Below the pieces are notes generated by a model. It did not search any database. It worked only from the letters and a program-made list of their open reading frames with translations, and had not been told where the DNA came from. Of a DNA stretch of 64,000 nt, positions 22,619 through 34,754 are shown in pieces (within the stretch, counting starts at the first letter, position 1; each line of letters starts with the position of its first letter). Made by a program: the position numbers and the translations under genes. Origin of the DNA: Micromonospora okii (GTDB taxonomy: Bacteria; Actinomycetota; Actinomycetes; Mycobacteriales; Micromonosporaceae); the NCBI RefSeq assembly GCF_020884795.1, contig NZ_BBZF01000021.1:47092-111091 (forward strand), read 5' to 3'.

Positions 22619-24924
22619 CCGTGGTCTCCCCGGTAGGTGGCGGGATCGGTGATCTGGAGTCGCAGTTCGCTGACGTGGCCGCGCCCGGCGGCGTCGGTCA
22701 CCCAGGCGTCGGAGGGCGCGGGCAGCAGTTCGCTGGCGGTGAGCGAGGCGTCCGGGGCGGTCCGGACGGCGGCGTCGGCCATCGCGCAGAGCGACTGGGC
22801 GTACAGCGGGCCGGTCAGGTCGACGTAGCAGGGCTTGACCTCGGTGCCGATCTTGACGAAGACCCGCTCGGGCAGGCCGAGGCGCTGCCGCCAGCGGCGC
22901 ACCGCCAGGTACCGCTCGGCCTCGCCGGTCACGCCGGCCAGGCCGCTGTCGGCGACGGTGGTGCGCCAGGTCTGCCGGGCCACGACCAGCCGGTCGATGG
23001 TGATCCGGGGCGTGGTGGGGGCCGGGGCGAGCAGCTTGAAGCTGTCCAGCAGCAGCGCGCCGAGGAGGTTCGCGAAGACCTCCACGAGCGGCCACCGGGC
23101 CCCGTCGGGCAGCACCGCCTCCAGGCGGCCGGCGGTCGACTCCACCCGCACGGCGCTGGACGGGACCAGCTCGGTCACGTCCGCGCCCCGGGCGGTGTCG
23201 ACGCCGACCTGGCGGTCGGCCGGGCCGCGCAGGTGCCAGGTGGTGCGGGTGGTCTGCCGGGGGAAGCCCTCGGGGGGCAGCAGCCGCAGCCGGGCCGGCC
23301 CGAGGTCGGCGTCGACGCCGGCGCGCAGGGCCGCCGGGTCGGGGTGGAACGGGGCGAACACGGCGCTGTCGAACGGCGTGGTCGCCGGGTGCAGCTCGCC
23401 GAGGACGAGCTGGAAGTCGCCGGCGTTGAGCGCCTCGACGCTGGCCGCGGCGACCTGCACGTCGGGGCTGTGCACCCGGGCGGTGGGCCAGCCCGGGGCG
23501 TCGGCCGGGAACAGCGCCTCGGCCCGGGGGGCCAGGTCGGCGCTCGCCAGCCGCAGCTCGGCCTGGCCGGCGGGGACGGCGGCGAGCCCGAACAGCTCGG
23601 CCCAGCGGGCGGTGAAGCCGGCGCTGGCGACCGCGACGGGGCCGTCCGGGGCGAGGATGAGGCCCTGCGCGAGGGACCACATGTCGGCCAGCCGGACCGG
23701 CCCGTCGGCGGCCAGCTCGGCGTGCAGCTCGCCGAGGACCCGCTCGCAGGCCGTGCCGATCTCGGCGGTGAGCCAACGGGCGGCCCGCAGCACGATCGCC
23801 AGGGGCGCGGCGAGGGCGTCGACGACGGCCGAGCCGACCGCGAACTCCAGGTCACGGGAGGTCTCCTCGAAGACGAGGGTGCGGCCGGTGTACATCTGGC
23901 CGCCGTGCCGGGTGGCCGGCCGCCCGGTGACGGCGGTGAACTCGGCGTTCAGGGCGGCGAGGGCGGCGGCCAGCCGGTCCGGGTCACCGGCGGCGTCGGC
24001 CACCGCGTCGCGGGCGGCCCGGAGCCGGTCGAGGGCGGCGGCCAGCCCGGCCCGCAGCTCCGGGTCGCCGACGGCGGCGATCCGCTCGGCCAGCACGGCC
24101 TCGGCGCGGGGGCTGTTGGGCAGGCCGGTGTCCCAGGTGAGCAGGCCGCGCTCGACGAGCCGGTGCAGCAGCAGGTACCCGTCGTCGGCGCGGCGCAGGC
24201 CGGCCTGGCCGTCGGCGCAGAGCCGCTCCACCAGCTCCCCGGCCGGGGTGCGGCCGTCGCAGTCGACCAGCAGCCGGGCCTCCACGGCGGAGAGTTCGAC
24301 CGGCGGGTGCAGCGGCCGGTGCAGCCGCCGCCCGTCGATGGTCAGGTGGGGCGGGCGCACCGGGGCCCACCAGCGGCGCGCCGCCGGGTCCTCGGCGAGC
24401 CGGTCGGCGTACGCGGTCAGCGCCCACGCCTCGAAGCGCACCTCGCGCCGGGCGGTCAGGCCGGGCCCCGGCGTGAGCCGGGTGTGCGGGGTGGCCGGGT
24501 CGAAGGCGCCCCAGCAGACCGGCCCGAAGAAGCCGATGGTCTCGGCCTTGCCGCAGTAGCGCTGCCAGTACCGCAGCACGGCGATCTCCCGCTTGCGGCG
24601 GGGCTTGTTGCGCACGGCCGGGTCGGTGCGCAGCAGCCCGTCGAGGGCGACCAGCATCTCCGGGTTCTGCCAGGTGACCGCCTCGCGGACGAGGGGGTCG
24701 GCGCAGACCTCGCCGAGCACGGCGGAGGAGCGGGCGAACGCCTCGGCCAGTTCCTCGCGGTACGCCGCCTCGGTGCCCGCGCCGGCCAGCAGCGCGTCGG
24801 CGGTCGCGGCGGCCCGGGGCGCGGCGAAGCGGTCGAGGCCGGCGGCGGGGAAGCCGGCGGTGCGCAGCAGCACGTCCCGCCACACCGACCAGCCGGTGTC
24901 GCCCAGCGGCAGCAGGTGGCTCAC
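22615..24924 (-). CDS. LanB-like protein (lantibiotic dehydratase N-domain), stand-alone
   Basis: A 769-residue protein resembling the glutamylation (N-terminal) half of class I lanthipeptide dehydratases. It opens with LPLGDTGWSVWRDVLLRTAG, has a motif YWQRYCGKAETIGFFGP near residue 126 where LanB enzymes carry R-x-T-P-x-G-x-F, and ends with the LanB-type block PRITIDRLVVARQTWRTT and RRWRQRLGLPE. The C-terminal elimination (SpaB_C) domain is absent, so dehydration by glutamate elimination is not expected. LanB-fold proteins use aminoacyl-tRNA, either to glutamylate Ser/Thr or, in PEARL-type members, to extend a peptide C-terminus. Here the acceptor is probably an NRPS/PKS intermediate; this is inference. 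GTGA overlaps occur on both sides. Confidence 0.85.
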   Translation of the reverse strand: MSHLLPLGDTGWSVWRDVLLRTAGFPAAGLDRFAAPRAAATADALLAGAGTEAAYREELAEAFARSSAVLGEVCADPLVREAVTWQNPEMLVALDGLLRTDPAVRNKPRRKREIAVLRYWQRYCGKAETIGFFGPVCWGAFDPATPHTRLTPGPGLTARREVRFEAWALTAYADRLAEDPAARRWWAPVRPPHLTIDGRRLHRPLHPPVELSAVEARLLVDCDGRTPAGELVERLCADGQAGLRRADDGYLLLHRLVERGLLTWDTGLPNSPRAEAVLAERIAAVGDPELRAGLAAALDRLRAARDAVADAAGDPDRLAAALAALNAEFTAVTGRPATRHGGQMYTGRTLVFEETSRDLEFAVGSAVVDALAAPLAIVLRAARWLTAEIGTACERVLGELHAELAADGPVRLADMWSLAQGLILAPDGPVAVASAGFTARWAELFGLAAVPAGQAELRLASADLAPRAEALFPADAPGWPTARVHSPDVQVAAASVEALNAGDFQLVLGELHPATTPFDSAVFAPFHPDPAALRAGVDADLGPARLRLLPPEGFPRQTTRTTWHLRGPADRQVGVDTARGADVTELVPSSAVRVESTAGRLEAVLPDGARWPLVEVFANLLGALLLDSFKLLAPAPTTPRITIDRLVVARQTWRTTVADSGLAGVTGEAERYLAVRRWRQRLGLPERVFVKIGTEVKPCYVDLTGPLYAQSLCAMADAAVRTAPDASLTASELLPAPSDAWVTDAAGRGHVSELRLQITDPATYRGDHG

Positions 24925-27900
24925 TCCCCGGCCCGCCCCTCGTCGTCGACGATGTGCAGGCGCAGCTCGCTGAGGTAGCGCCGGCCGGCGGCGTCGGGCA
25001 CCCAGGCGTCGTCGGGGGTGGGCAGCATCTCGCTGACGGTCAGCGACACCGCGTCCCCGCCGTCGGTGCGGGCGGCCCGGACCATCGCGGCGAACATGGC
25101 GGCGTACGCGGGGCTGCCCAGGTCCACGAAGCAGGGCTTCGTCTCGGTGCCGAGCTTGACGTACACCAGCTCGGGCAGGCCCCGCTCGCGCCGCCAGCGG
25201 CGCACGGCCAGGAAGCGGTCCCGCTCGTCGGTGACGTCGGCCAGGCCGCACTCCCCCACCGTGGTGCGCCAGGTGCGCCGGGCCACCACGAGCCGGTCCA
25301 GCACGATCCGGGGCGTGTACGGCGCGGCGGCAACCAGCTTGAACCCGTCGACCGCGTGGGCGCTGAGCAGCCCGGCGAAGACCTCGGTGAGCGCCCAGCG
25401 GGTCCCGTCCACGGCGGTGGCCACGAGCCGGCCGTCGGATTCGGAGACGGTCAGGTCCACGGTGGGCAGCACCCGGTCCGGGTCCACGCCCGGCGCGGGC
25501 AGGAACGCGAGCTGCCGGTCGGTGGGGCCGGTCAGCGCCTCGGCGGTGCGGCTGGTGCGCCGGGGCCAGTCGCTGGGGAAGAGCAGCCGCACGCGCTCCT
25601 GCCCGAGGTCCTCGGCGAGGGCCTCGCGCAGCCGCGCCACGTCGGGGTGCGACGGGGTGAAGACCTGGCAGTCGAACGACGGCCAGGCGGCGTGCAGCTC
25701 GCCGAGCACGACGGTGTAGTCGCCCCGGGCGAGCGCGTCGGCGTCGGTGGCGCAGATCTGCAGGTCGGGGCTGTGCAGCCGGCCGCTGCTCCACCGGGTG
25801 GGGCGGGCCGGGAACACCTCGGCGACCCGGGCGGCCAGGTCGGCGGCGCTCAGCCGCACCTCGGTGACGTCGGCGGGCAGCTCCGCCAGGCCGAACAGCC
25901 CGGCCCAGCGGGCGGCGAACTCGGTGGCGACCCCGTCGACGGGCCGCTCGCCGGTGCCCCAGAACATGCCCTGGGCGAGGAACCACAGGTCGGCCAGGGA
26001 GACGGGGCCGTCGCCGGCCTCGGCGCGCAGCTCGTCGTAGAGCTCGCGGAACGCCGCCCCGTACGCCTCCTCCAGCTCGTCGGCCAGCCAGCGGGCGGCC
26101 CGCAGCAGCACCGCGAGGGGGGCGGCCAGGTCGGCCAGCAGCGGGGCGCCGAAGACCACGTCGAGGTCGCGGGCGGTGTCCTCGTAGCAGAGGGTGCGCC
26201 CGGCGTACATCTGGCCGGCGCGGCGGCGGGCCGGCTGGCCGGTCAGCTCGGTGAACGTCTCGTCGAGCCGGTCGAGGGCGGCGCGCAACCGGTCCGGGTC
26301 GCCGGCCGCGTCGGCCACCTCGTCGCGGGCGGCGCGCAGCCGGTCCAGGCCGGCGCGGGCGGCCCGGCGGGCGGGCTCGTCGCCGATGGCGTCGATCCGG
26401 GCCACCAGCGCCGCCTCGGCCTCGGGGGCGACGGGCAGGTTGGCGTCCCAGGTGATCAGCTCCCGCTCGACGAGGCGGTCGAGCAGGGTGTACCCGTCGT
26501 CGGGGCGGCGCAGCCCGAGCGCCGGGTCGGCGACCAGGTCCCGGGCGGGGCGGTGGCCGTCGGCGGCGGCGAGCAGGGCCGCCTCCACGGCGGTGAGGGC
26601 GACCGGGGGGCGACCGGGCCGCAGCACGGTCCGGCCGCGCAGGCTCAGGTGGGGCTGGAGCATCGGCGGCCACCACCGCCGCACGGCCAGGTCCGCGCCG
26701 ATCCGGTCGGCGTACGCGGAGAGCGCCCACGACTCGAACCACACCCAGCGCCGCCGGGTCAGCCCCGCCCCGGGCCGCACCCGGGCGGTCCCGGGCTCCT
26801 CCGGGTCGAGGGTCACCCAGCAGCTCGGGCCGAAGAAGCCGACGGTCTCGTTCTTGCCGCAGTAGCGCTGCCAGTACTTCAGCAGGGCCCGCTCGCGGTC
26901 GCGGCGGCGCACGTTGCGGGGCGCGTCCGCGCCGCCCCGGGCCAGCCCGTCGAGGGCGAGCAGGGCGCCGCGGTTCTGCCAGGTCACGGCCTCGCGCAGC
27001 AGCGGGTCGGCGGCGAGTTCGCTGAGCCGGCCGGCGGAGGCGGTGACCGCCTCGGCGAACTCCTTGTCGAACCGCTCCCGCCCGCCCCCCGTGGCGAGCA
27101 GCTCGTCGGCCGCGGCGGCGGCCTGCGGGGCGCCCAGCTCGGTGAGCCCGACGGCGGGGAAGCCGGTGGTACGCAGGATGGCGTCGCGCCACACCGACCA
27201 GCCGGTGTCGCCCAGCGGCACCCGGTGCGCGCCCGACGCCGTGCCGGTGCCGCCCGGGGTCGGCGCGGTCCCGTCCGCCCCGGCGTCACCGACGGCGGCG
27301 GGCCGGCCGGCCGGAACGGTCAGGGCGGCGGTGCTCGGGACGGCGGTGGTCGGTTCGGTGCCGGTCAGGTCGACGCCGGCCAGGTCGGCGCGGATCGCGG
27401 CGGCCAGCTCGGGGAGGCGGTCCTGCGCGAAGAAGTGCCCGCCGTCGATCTCGTGCAGGGTGAACCCGGCGGCGGTGTGCCGCTCCCACGCGGCGCTCTG
27501 CGCGCGGCTGACCGCCCGGTCGGTGCGCCCGTGGAACGCCACGATCGGCACGGGCAGCGGCTCGCCCGGGACGTACCGGTACCCGTCGACCCGGCCGAAG
27601 TCGGCGCGCAGCAGCGGCAGCAGCAGCTCCACCAGCTCGGGGTGCTCCAGCACGCCGGCCGGCAGCCCGCCGCCGTCGCCGAGGCGGCGCAGCAGCTCGT
27701 CGTCGTCGGCCTCGGAGAGCCCGTCGAAGAGGCTGGCGTCGTCGACGTGCGGGGCCCGCGCGCCGCCCACGTAGAGCCGCAGCGGCAGGGGCCCGCCGGT
27801 GCGGCGCAGCTCGCGGACCACCTCGAAGGCGACCCGCCCGCCCATCGAGTGCCCGTAGAGGACGTACGGCCGGTCGGCCCGCCCCGCCACGGCGGCGGTC

Positions 27901-28093
27901 ACCTCGGCGACGGTGAAGCGCGGGTCCTCCCCGATCCGGTTCTCCCGGCCGGGAAGCTGCACGGGCAGCACCTCGACGTCGTCGCCGAGGGCCTCCTGCC
28001 AGCCACGGAACGTGCTCGCGCCGCCCCCCGCGTAGGGCAGGCAGAACAGCCGCACGGGCGCCGTGGGGCGGCTCCCGGCCGAGACGAACCAGT

Positions 28094-28097
<4 letters not shown>
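24921..28097 (-). CDS. Type II-like thioesterase fused to a LanB-like domain
   Basis: A protein of 1,058 residues. Residues 1-240 form an alpha/beta-hydrolase thioesterase of the RifR type, with FCLPYAGGGASTF, nucleophile Ser in GHSMGG (about residue 86), Asp in FHGRTDRAVS and His in DGGHFF. A Pro/Thr/Ala linker follows (about 245-285). From 290 it is a LanB glutamylation-type domain, paralogous to the next gene: VPLGDTGWSVWRDAILRTTG, then YWQRYCGKNETVGFFGP near 415, and PRIVLDRLVVARRTWRTT close to the end. No elimination domain. The fusion ties release or editing of thioester-bound intermediates to LanB chemistry. The GTG start 28097 overlaps the KS gene stop. I know of no characterised enzyme with this architecture. 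Confidence 0.87.
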
Positions 28098-31660
<3,563 letters not shown>

Positions 31661-31689
31661 GGTCCCCTTCACGGCTACACAATGGATGC

Positions 31690-31717
31690 AGCATATGGCC
31701 GCGCACCCCGACATCAA
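31690..31717 (-). promoter_or_regulatory. Candidate promoter of the NRPS-PKS operon
   Basis: On the minus strand, TTGATG (31717-31712) and TATGCT (31695-31690) are separated by 16 bp, a reasonable sigma-70-type (HrdB) arrangement. Transcription would start near 31683, about 23 bases before the GTG at 31660. This is the only coding-strand gap of any size at the head of the operon, so one transcript probably covers all nine genes. Motif reading only. Confidence 0.45.
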
Positions 31718-31926
31718 GATCACCGATCCGGAGTCGGACCGAAGGGTCGAGGAGTCCACCCGGGACGGTCGGCGAGTTCATCCGATCAGTCGTTCAGGTC
31801 GTTGAAAAGTTTCGACCGAATGCCCGAACGGCGAGTTATTTTTTGGCCAAATCCCCTGCTGGGCGGCGTTTCTCCGATGAGCAATCCCCTGACCTGCGAC
31901 TCAGGAACGGGGCCGCCGGGCGGGGC

Positions 31927-32049
31927 GGGCCGCGCGCCGGTGGGCCGCGCGCCGGTGGGCCGCGCGCCGGTGGGCCGCGCGCCGGTGGGCCGCGCGCCGG
32001 TGTGGGCCGCGCGCCGGTGGGCCGCGCGCCGGTGTGGGCCGCGCGCCGG
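31927..32049. repeat. 15-bp tandem array, eight units
   Basis: The unit GGGCCGCGCGCCGGT is repeated eight times. The first five copies are exact and contiguous (31927-32001). Before the sixth and the eighth there is a two-base GT insertion, giving 17-bp spacing. The eighth copy runs into diverged GC-rich sequence. The unit contains GCGCGC and can fold on itself. Such an array is likely to vary in copy number between strains. Confidence 0.9.
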
Positions 32050-32103
32050 CCCGCGCCGGGGCGGGCCGGCGCGGGCCGGGGCGCGCACGCTCGTCGCCGT
32101 CGG

Positions 32104-32180
32104 GCGACTCCATGTCGCCGACATCGCGGGTTCGCGCCCGCCCCGACACCGCCATGCCGGCGACACCGAGTCGATCATGG
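32104..32180. repeat. Palindromic dispersed element, copy 1
   Basis: Two arms, CGACTCCATGTCGCCGACAT on the left and (as reverse complement) CGACTCGGTGTCGCCGGCAT on the right, flank a GC-rich loop. Each arm holds a smaller palindrome around TGTCGCCGACA. The same design occurs at 32448 and 60555, so this is a REP-like family and not a gene-specific terminator. Confidence 0.75.
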
Positions 32181-32447
32181 CACCCCGCGACCATCGGGGT
32201 CCGTGCGGGTGGCGAGCGGCCCGCTGGCGGGCGCTGGAGGTGTCGACTCGACCGCGCTCAGTAGGGCGCGGTCGGCGCGTGGCCGCGGCGGACGGCTCGG
32301 CTGCGGCGGCGGCGCGGGCCGCCGGGGCCGAGGGCTGGGGCCGGGGCTGGGGCTGGGGCTGGACCGGGATCTGGCCGACGCGCTGGCGACGGTCGCACCA
32401 CAGCGACGACGTGGTGGACCTGTCGCCGCCCTTCAGGCGGGGCCGTT

Positions 32448-32519
32448 GATCGACTCCATGTCGCCGGCATCGCGCCATCCGCTCGCCAGGACACCGCCAT
32501 GTCGGCGACATTGAGCCGA
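32448..32519. repeat. Palindromic dispersed element, copy 2
   Basis: The left arm GATCGACTCCATGTCGCCGG and the right arm, which reads GGCTCAATGTCGCCGACATG on the opposite strand, form an imperfect inverted repeat with a loop of about 27 bases. It is the same family as the elements at 32104 and 60555. It lies downstream of the DUF397 stop (32582) and could also help terminate that transcript. Confidence 0.75.
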
Positions 32520-32581
32520 GGCGGTCGGGGCAGGTGGACCTGCCGCCCTCCAGCGCGCCGTTGACGACGCGGAATCCGTGG

Positions 32582-32782
32582 TCAGCCGAGCGGGCCGATC
32601 CTCTTCGCCAAGCCCAGGAACCCCGTCCAGGCAGCCGGCGCGAAGGCCAGGGCCCCACCCTCGCGGTCCTTCGTGTCGCGGACGAGAACCACGCCGGGCA
32701 GATTGTCGGCGACCTCGACGCAGTCGCCGCCGTTGTTGCCGCTCTTCGTGCTCTTGCGCCACCGCGCGCCAGTCAGGTCCAT
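32582..32782 (-). CDS. DUF397 protein, locus 1
   Basis: A 66-residue DUF397 protein. It has the typical opening MDLTGARWRKSTKSGNNGGD, the C-V-E-V-A-D-N-L-P-G core, V-L-V-R-D-T-K-D-R, and an ending on F-x-x-A-A-W-T-G-F. DUF397 proteins are small partners of HTH-DUF5753 regulators in actinomycetes and are often toxin- or antitoxin-like or developmental in role; the function here is unknown. Its start overlaps the 3' end of the HTH gene by 10 bases, exactly as in the second copy of this locus at 62909. Confidence 0.93.
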   Translation of the reverse strand: MDLTGARWRKSTKSGNNGGDCVEVADNLPGVVLVRDTKDREGGALAFAPAAWTGFLGLAKRIGPLG

Positions 32783-33540
32783 GAGGCTGCCGCTTCCCTA
32801 ATGAGGTCCAGGGAGTGCGTTCGGGACAAAGCCTCCCCGCGCACGCATTCCCACCGTCGTTCAAGCGTAGCAATGGTGGTGGTCCGCTCGATGATCTGCG
32901 CTTCCGCCTGGCTGTCGACGTGCACGACCCGATTACCGTCAGGCAGTTCGGCGATGGTGAAGGGGCCGCCGAGCCCCGAGTACATCCCGACAGACGCCGG
33001 CACGATGAACACCTGGACGGCGGGCCGAGTCGCGCACTCCGCCAAGTGGACGAGCTGTTCCGCCATCATGGCACGGTCGCCCCTCAGGGTGCGCCGCAGA
33101 ACGGACTCGTCGATCACCGCGACGAGTAGGGGCGGACGGTCCCGGCGCAGGACGCCCTGCCGACCGATGCGGACCGCGACGAGACTGTCGACCTCGGACA
33201 TCGACAACGCCTCGTTCGCCAGCGTCGCCCGAGCGTACGCCTCCGTTTGCAGTAGACCTGGTATCCAGGCGAGCTGAAAGCTCCGCAGCGATACGACCTC
33301 ACGTTCGATCTCTGCCCATGGCCGGAACCATGCCGGCGCTCGGCGCTTCGAAGCGTCAGGCCAAAGCGTGTCCACCCCTTTTCCGAGCAGCTTTGCCACC
33401 TTCGCCCGGTGACGCGACTGTGGGATATGCCCTGGGTTTGCCCACCGAGCCGCAGTCTTTGGGTCCACGCCCACCTGAGCTGCAAGGGCTTCAGCAGTCA
33501 GCCCGGCACTGGCCATAGCCTCGATGACTGCATGGTTCAT
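32773..33540 (-). CDS. HTH regulator with DUF5753 domain, locus 1
   Basis: A 255-residue protein with an N-terminal XRE-type helix-turn-helix (LTAEALAAQVGVDPKTAARW) and a C-terminal DUF5753 domain. Marker strings are WFRPWAEIEREVVSLRSFQL, PGLLQTEAYARA, ESVLRR and VQVFIVPASVGMY. It belongs to the WhiJ-like regulator group that pairs with DUF397. The ATG at 33540 follows a GGGGGAG ribosome binding site. It shares clear block-by-block similarity with the protein at 62151 (same length of 255 residues). It is divergent from the small genes at 33741 and 33881. Confidence 0.93.
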   Translation of the reverse strand: MNHAVIEAMASAGLTAEALAAQVGVDPKTAARWANPGHIPQSRHRAKVAKLLGKGVDTLWPDASKRRAPAWFRPWAEIEREVVSLRSFQLAWIPGLLQTEAYARATLANEALSMSEVDSLVAVRIGRQGVLRRDRPPLLVAVIDESVLRRTLRGDRAMMAEQLVHLAECATRPAVQVFIVPASVGMYSGLGGPFTIAELPDGNRVVHVDSQAEAQIIERTTTIATLERRWECVRGEALSRTHSLDLIREAAASWT

Positions 33541-33673
33541 CCGGACTCCCCCATGGATTGTCTCGTTCGCCCGCCTTCCATACTGGTACGGGGTGTGATT
33601 GTCCCGCAACCCTCGGCAAGGTGTTTCCAGGGCGGCGCGGGGCGGCTGACATTGGTCCCGGTTCGCGTTCGCC

Positions 33674-33715
33674 GAGGGAGCCGCCCCGGCCCCGCTCCGG
33701 GCGGGCGGCTCCCTC
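33674..33715 (+). promoter_or_regulatory. Perfect 13-bp hairpin in the leader of the small genes
   Basis: The arms GAGGGAGCCGCCC (33674-33686) and GGGCGGCTCCCTC (33703-33715) pair without mismatch around a 16-base loop, ending 25 bases before the ATG at 33741. Because it lies between two divergent genes it is not an ordinary end-of-gene terminator, so it may be an attenuator or other leader structure. There is no U-run after it. Confidence 0.5.
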
Positions 33716-33740
33716 TCCAATCGCGACCACAGGGAGAGGC

Positions 33741-33884
33741 ATGTCGTACCGAGGCGAACGCCACCGGCACCCCCACGGCCGGCAGCAGGCGCACCAGGCG
33801 CGCCCAGTCGACGCCGAGTCGACGGGAACGGTGGAGCGGCTGCTGCCGTCGACCGACGAGGGGGCGCTGCGGTGCCGGCGATGA
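33741..33884 (+). CDS. Small basic protein, 47 residues, unknown
   Basis: I do not recognise it. The product begins MSYRGERHRHPHGRQQAH, is rich in Arg, His and Gln, and ends LRCRR. Support for it being real comes from signals, not homology: an AGGGAGAGG ribosome binding site just before the ATG, and a stop codon that overlaps the start of the next gene as ATGA (33881-33884), a typical coupling arrangement. No equivalent is obvious in the paralogous locus at 61.6 kb. Confidence 0.5.
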   Translation: MSYRGERHRHPHGRQQAHQARPVDAESTGTVERLLPSTDEGALRCRR

Positions 33885-34126
33885 CCGAGGTGCCACACCT
33901 TCCGATGCGTCCCCTCTGGCTCTGTCGGCGTTGCGGGGCCCCGTGGCCGTGCGGCCCGGCGCGGCTGTCGCTGCTGGCCGAGTACCAGGGTGACCGGACG
34001 TCCCTGCTGTTCTACCTGGCGATCCTGATGCAGGAGGCGACCGAGCACCTGACGATGCTCAACCCGGCGAGTCCGCCCGGCGACCTGGGCAACCGCTTCC
34101 TGTCCTGGGTCCGCGCGCCCCGGTAG
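33881..34126 (+). CDS. Small CxxC protein, partner of the HTH/DUF397 locus 1
   Basis: An 81-residue protein with the block MRPLWLCRRCGAPWPCGPAR, whose two Cys and a following Cys look like a small metal or thiol site, followed by a helical segment (TSLLFYLAILMQEATEHL) and FLSWVRAPR. It is homologous to the protein at 61566-61898 (RPAWLCRSCAAPWPCAPARL). Proteins of this kind commonly sit beside HTH-DUF5753/DUF397 pairs; the function is unknown. ATG 33881 is coupled to the preceding small gene; GTG 33872 is an alternative start. Confidence 0.75.
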   Translation: MTEVPHLPMRPLWLCRRCGAPWPCGPARLSLLAEYQGDRTSLLFYLAILMQEATEHLTMLNPASPPGDLGNRFLSWVRAPR

Positions 34127-34137
34127 GCCCTCCGGCT

Positions 34138-34164
34138 TTGCCAATGGGCGAATACGCCTATACG
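34138..34164 (+). promoter_or_regulatory. Candidate promoter of the PadR gene
   Basis: TTGCCA (34138-34143) and TATACG (34159-34164) are 15 bp apart, slightly short. The -10-like box ends eight bases before the GTG at 34173, which fits a leaderless or nearly leaderless transcript. No ribosome binding site is seen in the gap. Confidence 0.4.
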
Positions 34165-34172
34165 GTGTTCCG

Positions 34173-34754
34173 GTGCCCCTGGACGCGTCACGAAACAGCC
34201 TGGTGCTGCCCCTGCTCGGGCTCCTCGTCGAGGAGCCGGCGCACGCGTACGACCTCGCGGCGCGCCTGGACGAGCGGTACGGGCACCTGTCGGTCAGCCG
34301 CAGCACCGTCAGGTCCCTGCTGAAGGCGATCGAGCGGGCCGGCCTGGTCGCCGCCCGCCGCCCCGAGCAGGTGGGCAACCGGCCGCCGCGCACGACGTAC
34401 GAGCTGACCGCAGCCGGCATGGCGCAGTTCCGCCGGAGGGTCGAGGCGGGGCTGCGCGACGCCCCGGTCGCGTCCGTGGACTTCACGATGGCCGTCGCCT
34501 ATCTGGGCATCCTCCCGGCCGAGCAGGCGGCGACCAGGCTGGACGGCCGCGCCGATCGCCTCGACCGCGAGCTGACCGCCCTGCGGGCACGACCCGCCGA
34601 CGTGCGCGAGGCGCACATGCTCGAAGCCGCCTACTGGGGAACCGTCGTCGCCGCCGAGGCCGCCTGGCTCAGGGCCCTGGCGGGGCGCATCCGCGCGCAC
34701 GACATCGAGTGGCCGGGCGGGCAGCCCGCCGAACCGGAGGAGATCCAGGCGTGA
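34173..34754 (+). CDS. PadR-family transcriptional regulator
   Basis: A 193-residue protein. The N-terminal winged helix has the PadR pattern: V-L-P-L-L-G-L-L-V-E-E-P-A-H-A-Y-D-L, then S-R-S-T-V-R-S-L-L-K-A-I-E-R-A-G-L-V, and a wing R-P-P-R-T-T-Y-E-L-T-A-A-G. The C-terminal helical part (about 90-190) is the PadR dimerisation region. It probably represses its own operon with the next gene, which overlaps it by GTGA. A direct role in the NRPS-PKS operon 2.5 kb away is possible but unsupported. Confidence 0.9.
   Translation: MPLDASRNSLVLPLLGLLVEEPAHAYDLAARLDERYGHLSVSRSTVRSLLKAIERAGLVAARRPEQVGNRPPRTTYELTAAGMAQFRRRVEAGLRDAPVASVDFTMAVAYLGILPAEQAATRLDGRADRLDRELTALRARPADVREAHMLEAAYWGTVVAAEAAWLRALAGRIRAHDIEWPGGQPAEPEEIQA

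Larger units (their letters stand above)
31661..32581. other. Repeat-rich non-coding region upstream of the operon
   Basis: This stretch of about 920 bp has open frames on several strands, but their products are Arg/Pro/Gly low-complexity and match nothing I know. It holds the operon promoter, an AT-rich patch (31800-31860), a 15-bp tandem array, two palindromic elements, a GGGGCT hexamer run near 32331-32362, and a segment (32238-32420) that resembles the promoter and start of the STAND gene at 39482. I see no convincing gene. Confidence 0.6.

Noticed and set aside
31661..31759. Extended N-terminus of the A-T-KS protein from ATG 31759
   Set aside because: The extra 33 codons encode a Cys/Ile-rich stretch unlike any A-domain leader, and the candidate promoter lies inside them.
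31927..32049. CRISPR array
   Set aside because: The repeats are contiguous, without unique spacers, and no cas gene is present.
31786..32658. Minus-strand frame of about 290 codons across the tandem repeats
   Set aside because: The product is a repeat of R-R-A-A-H and G-A-R-P-T units from the 15-bp array, with no start signal; it overlaps the DUF397 gene.
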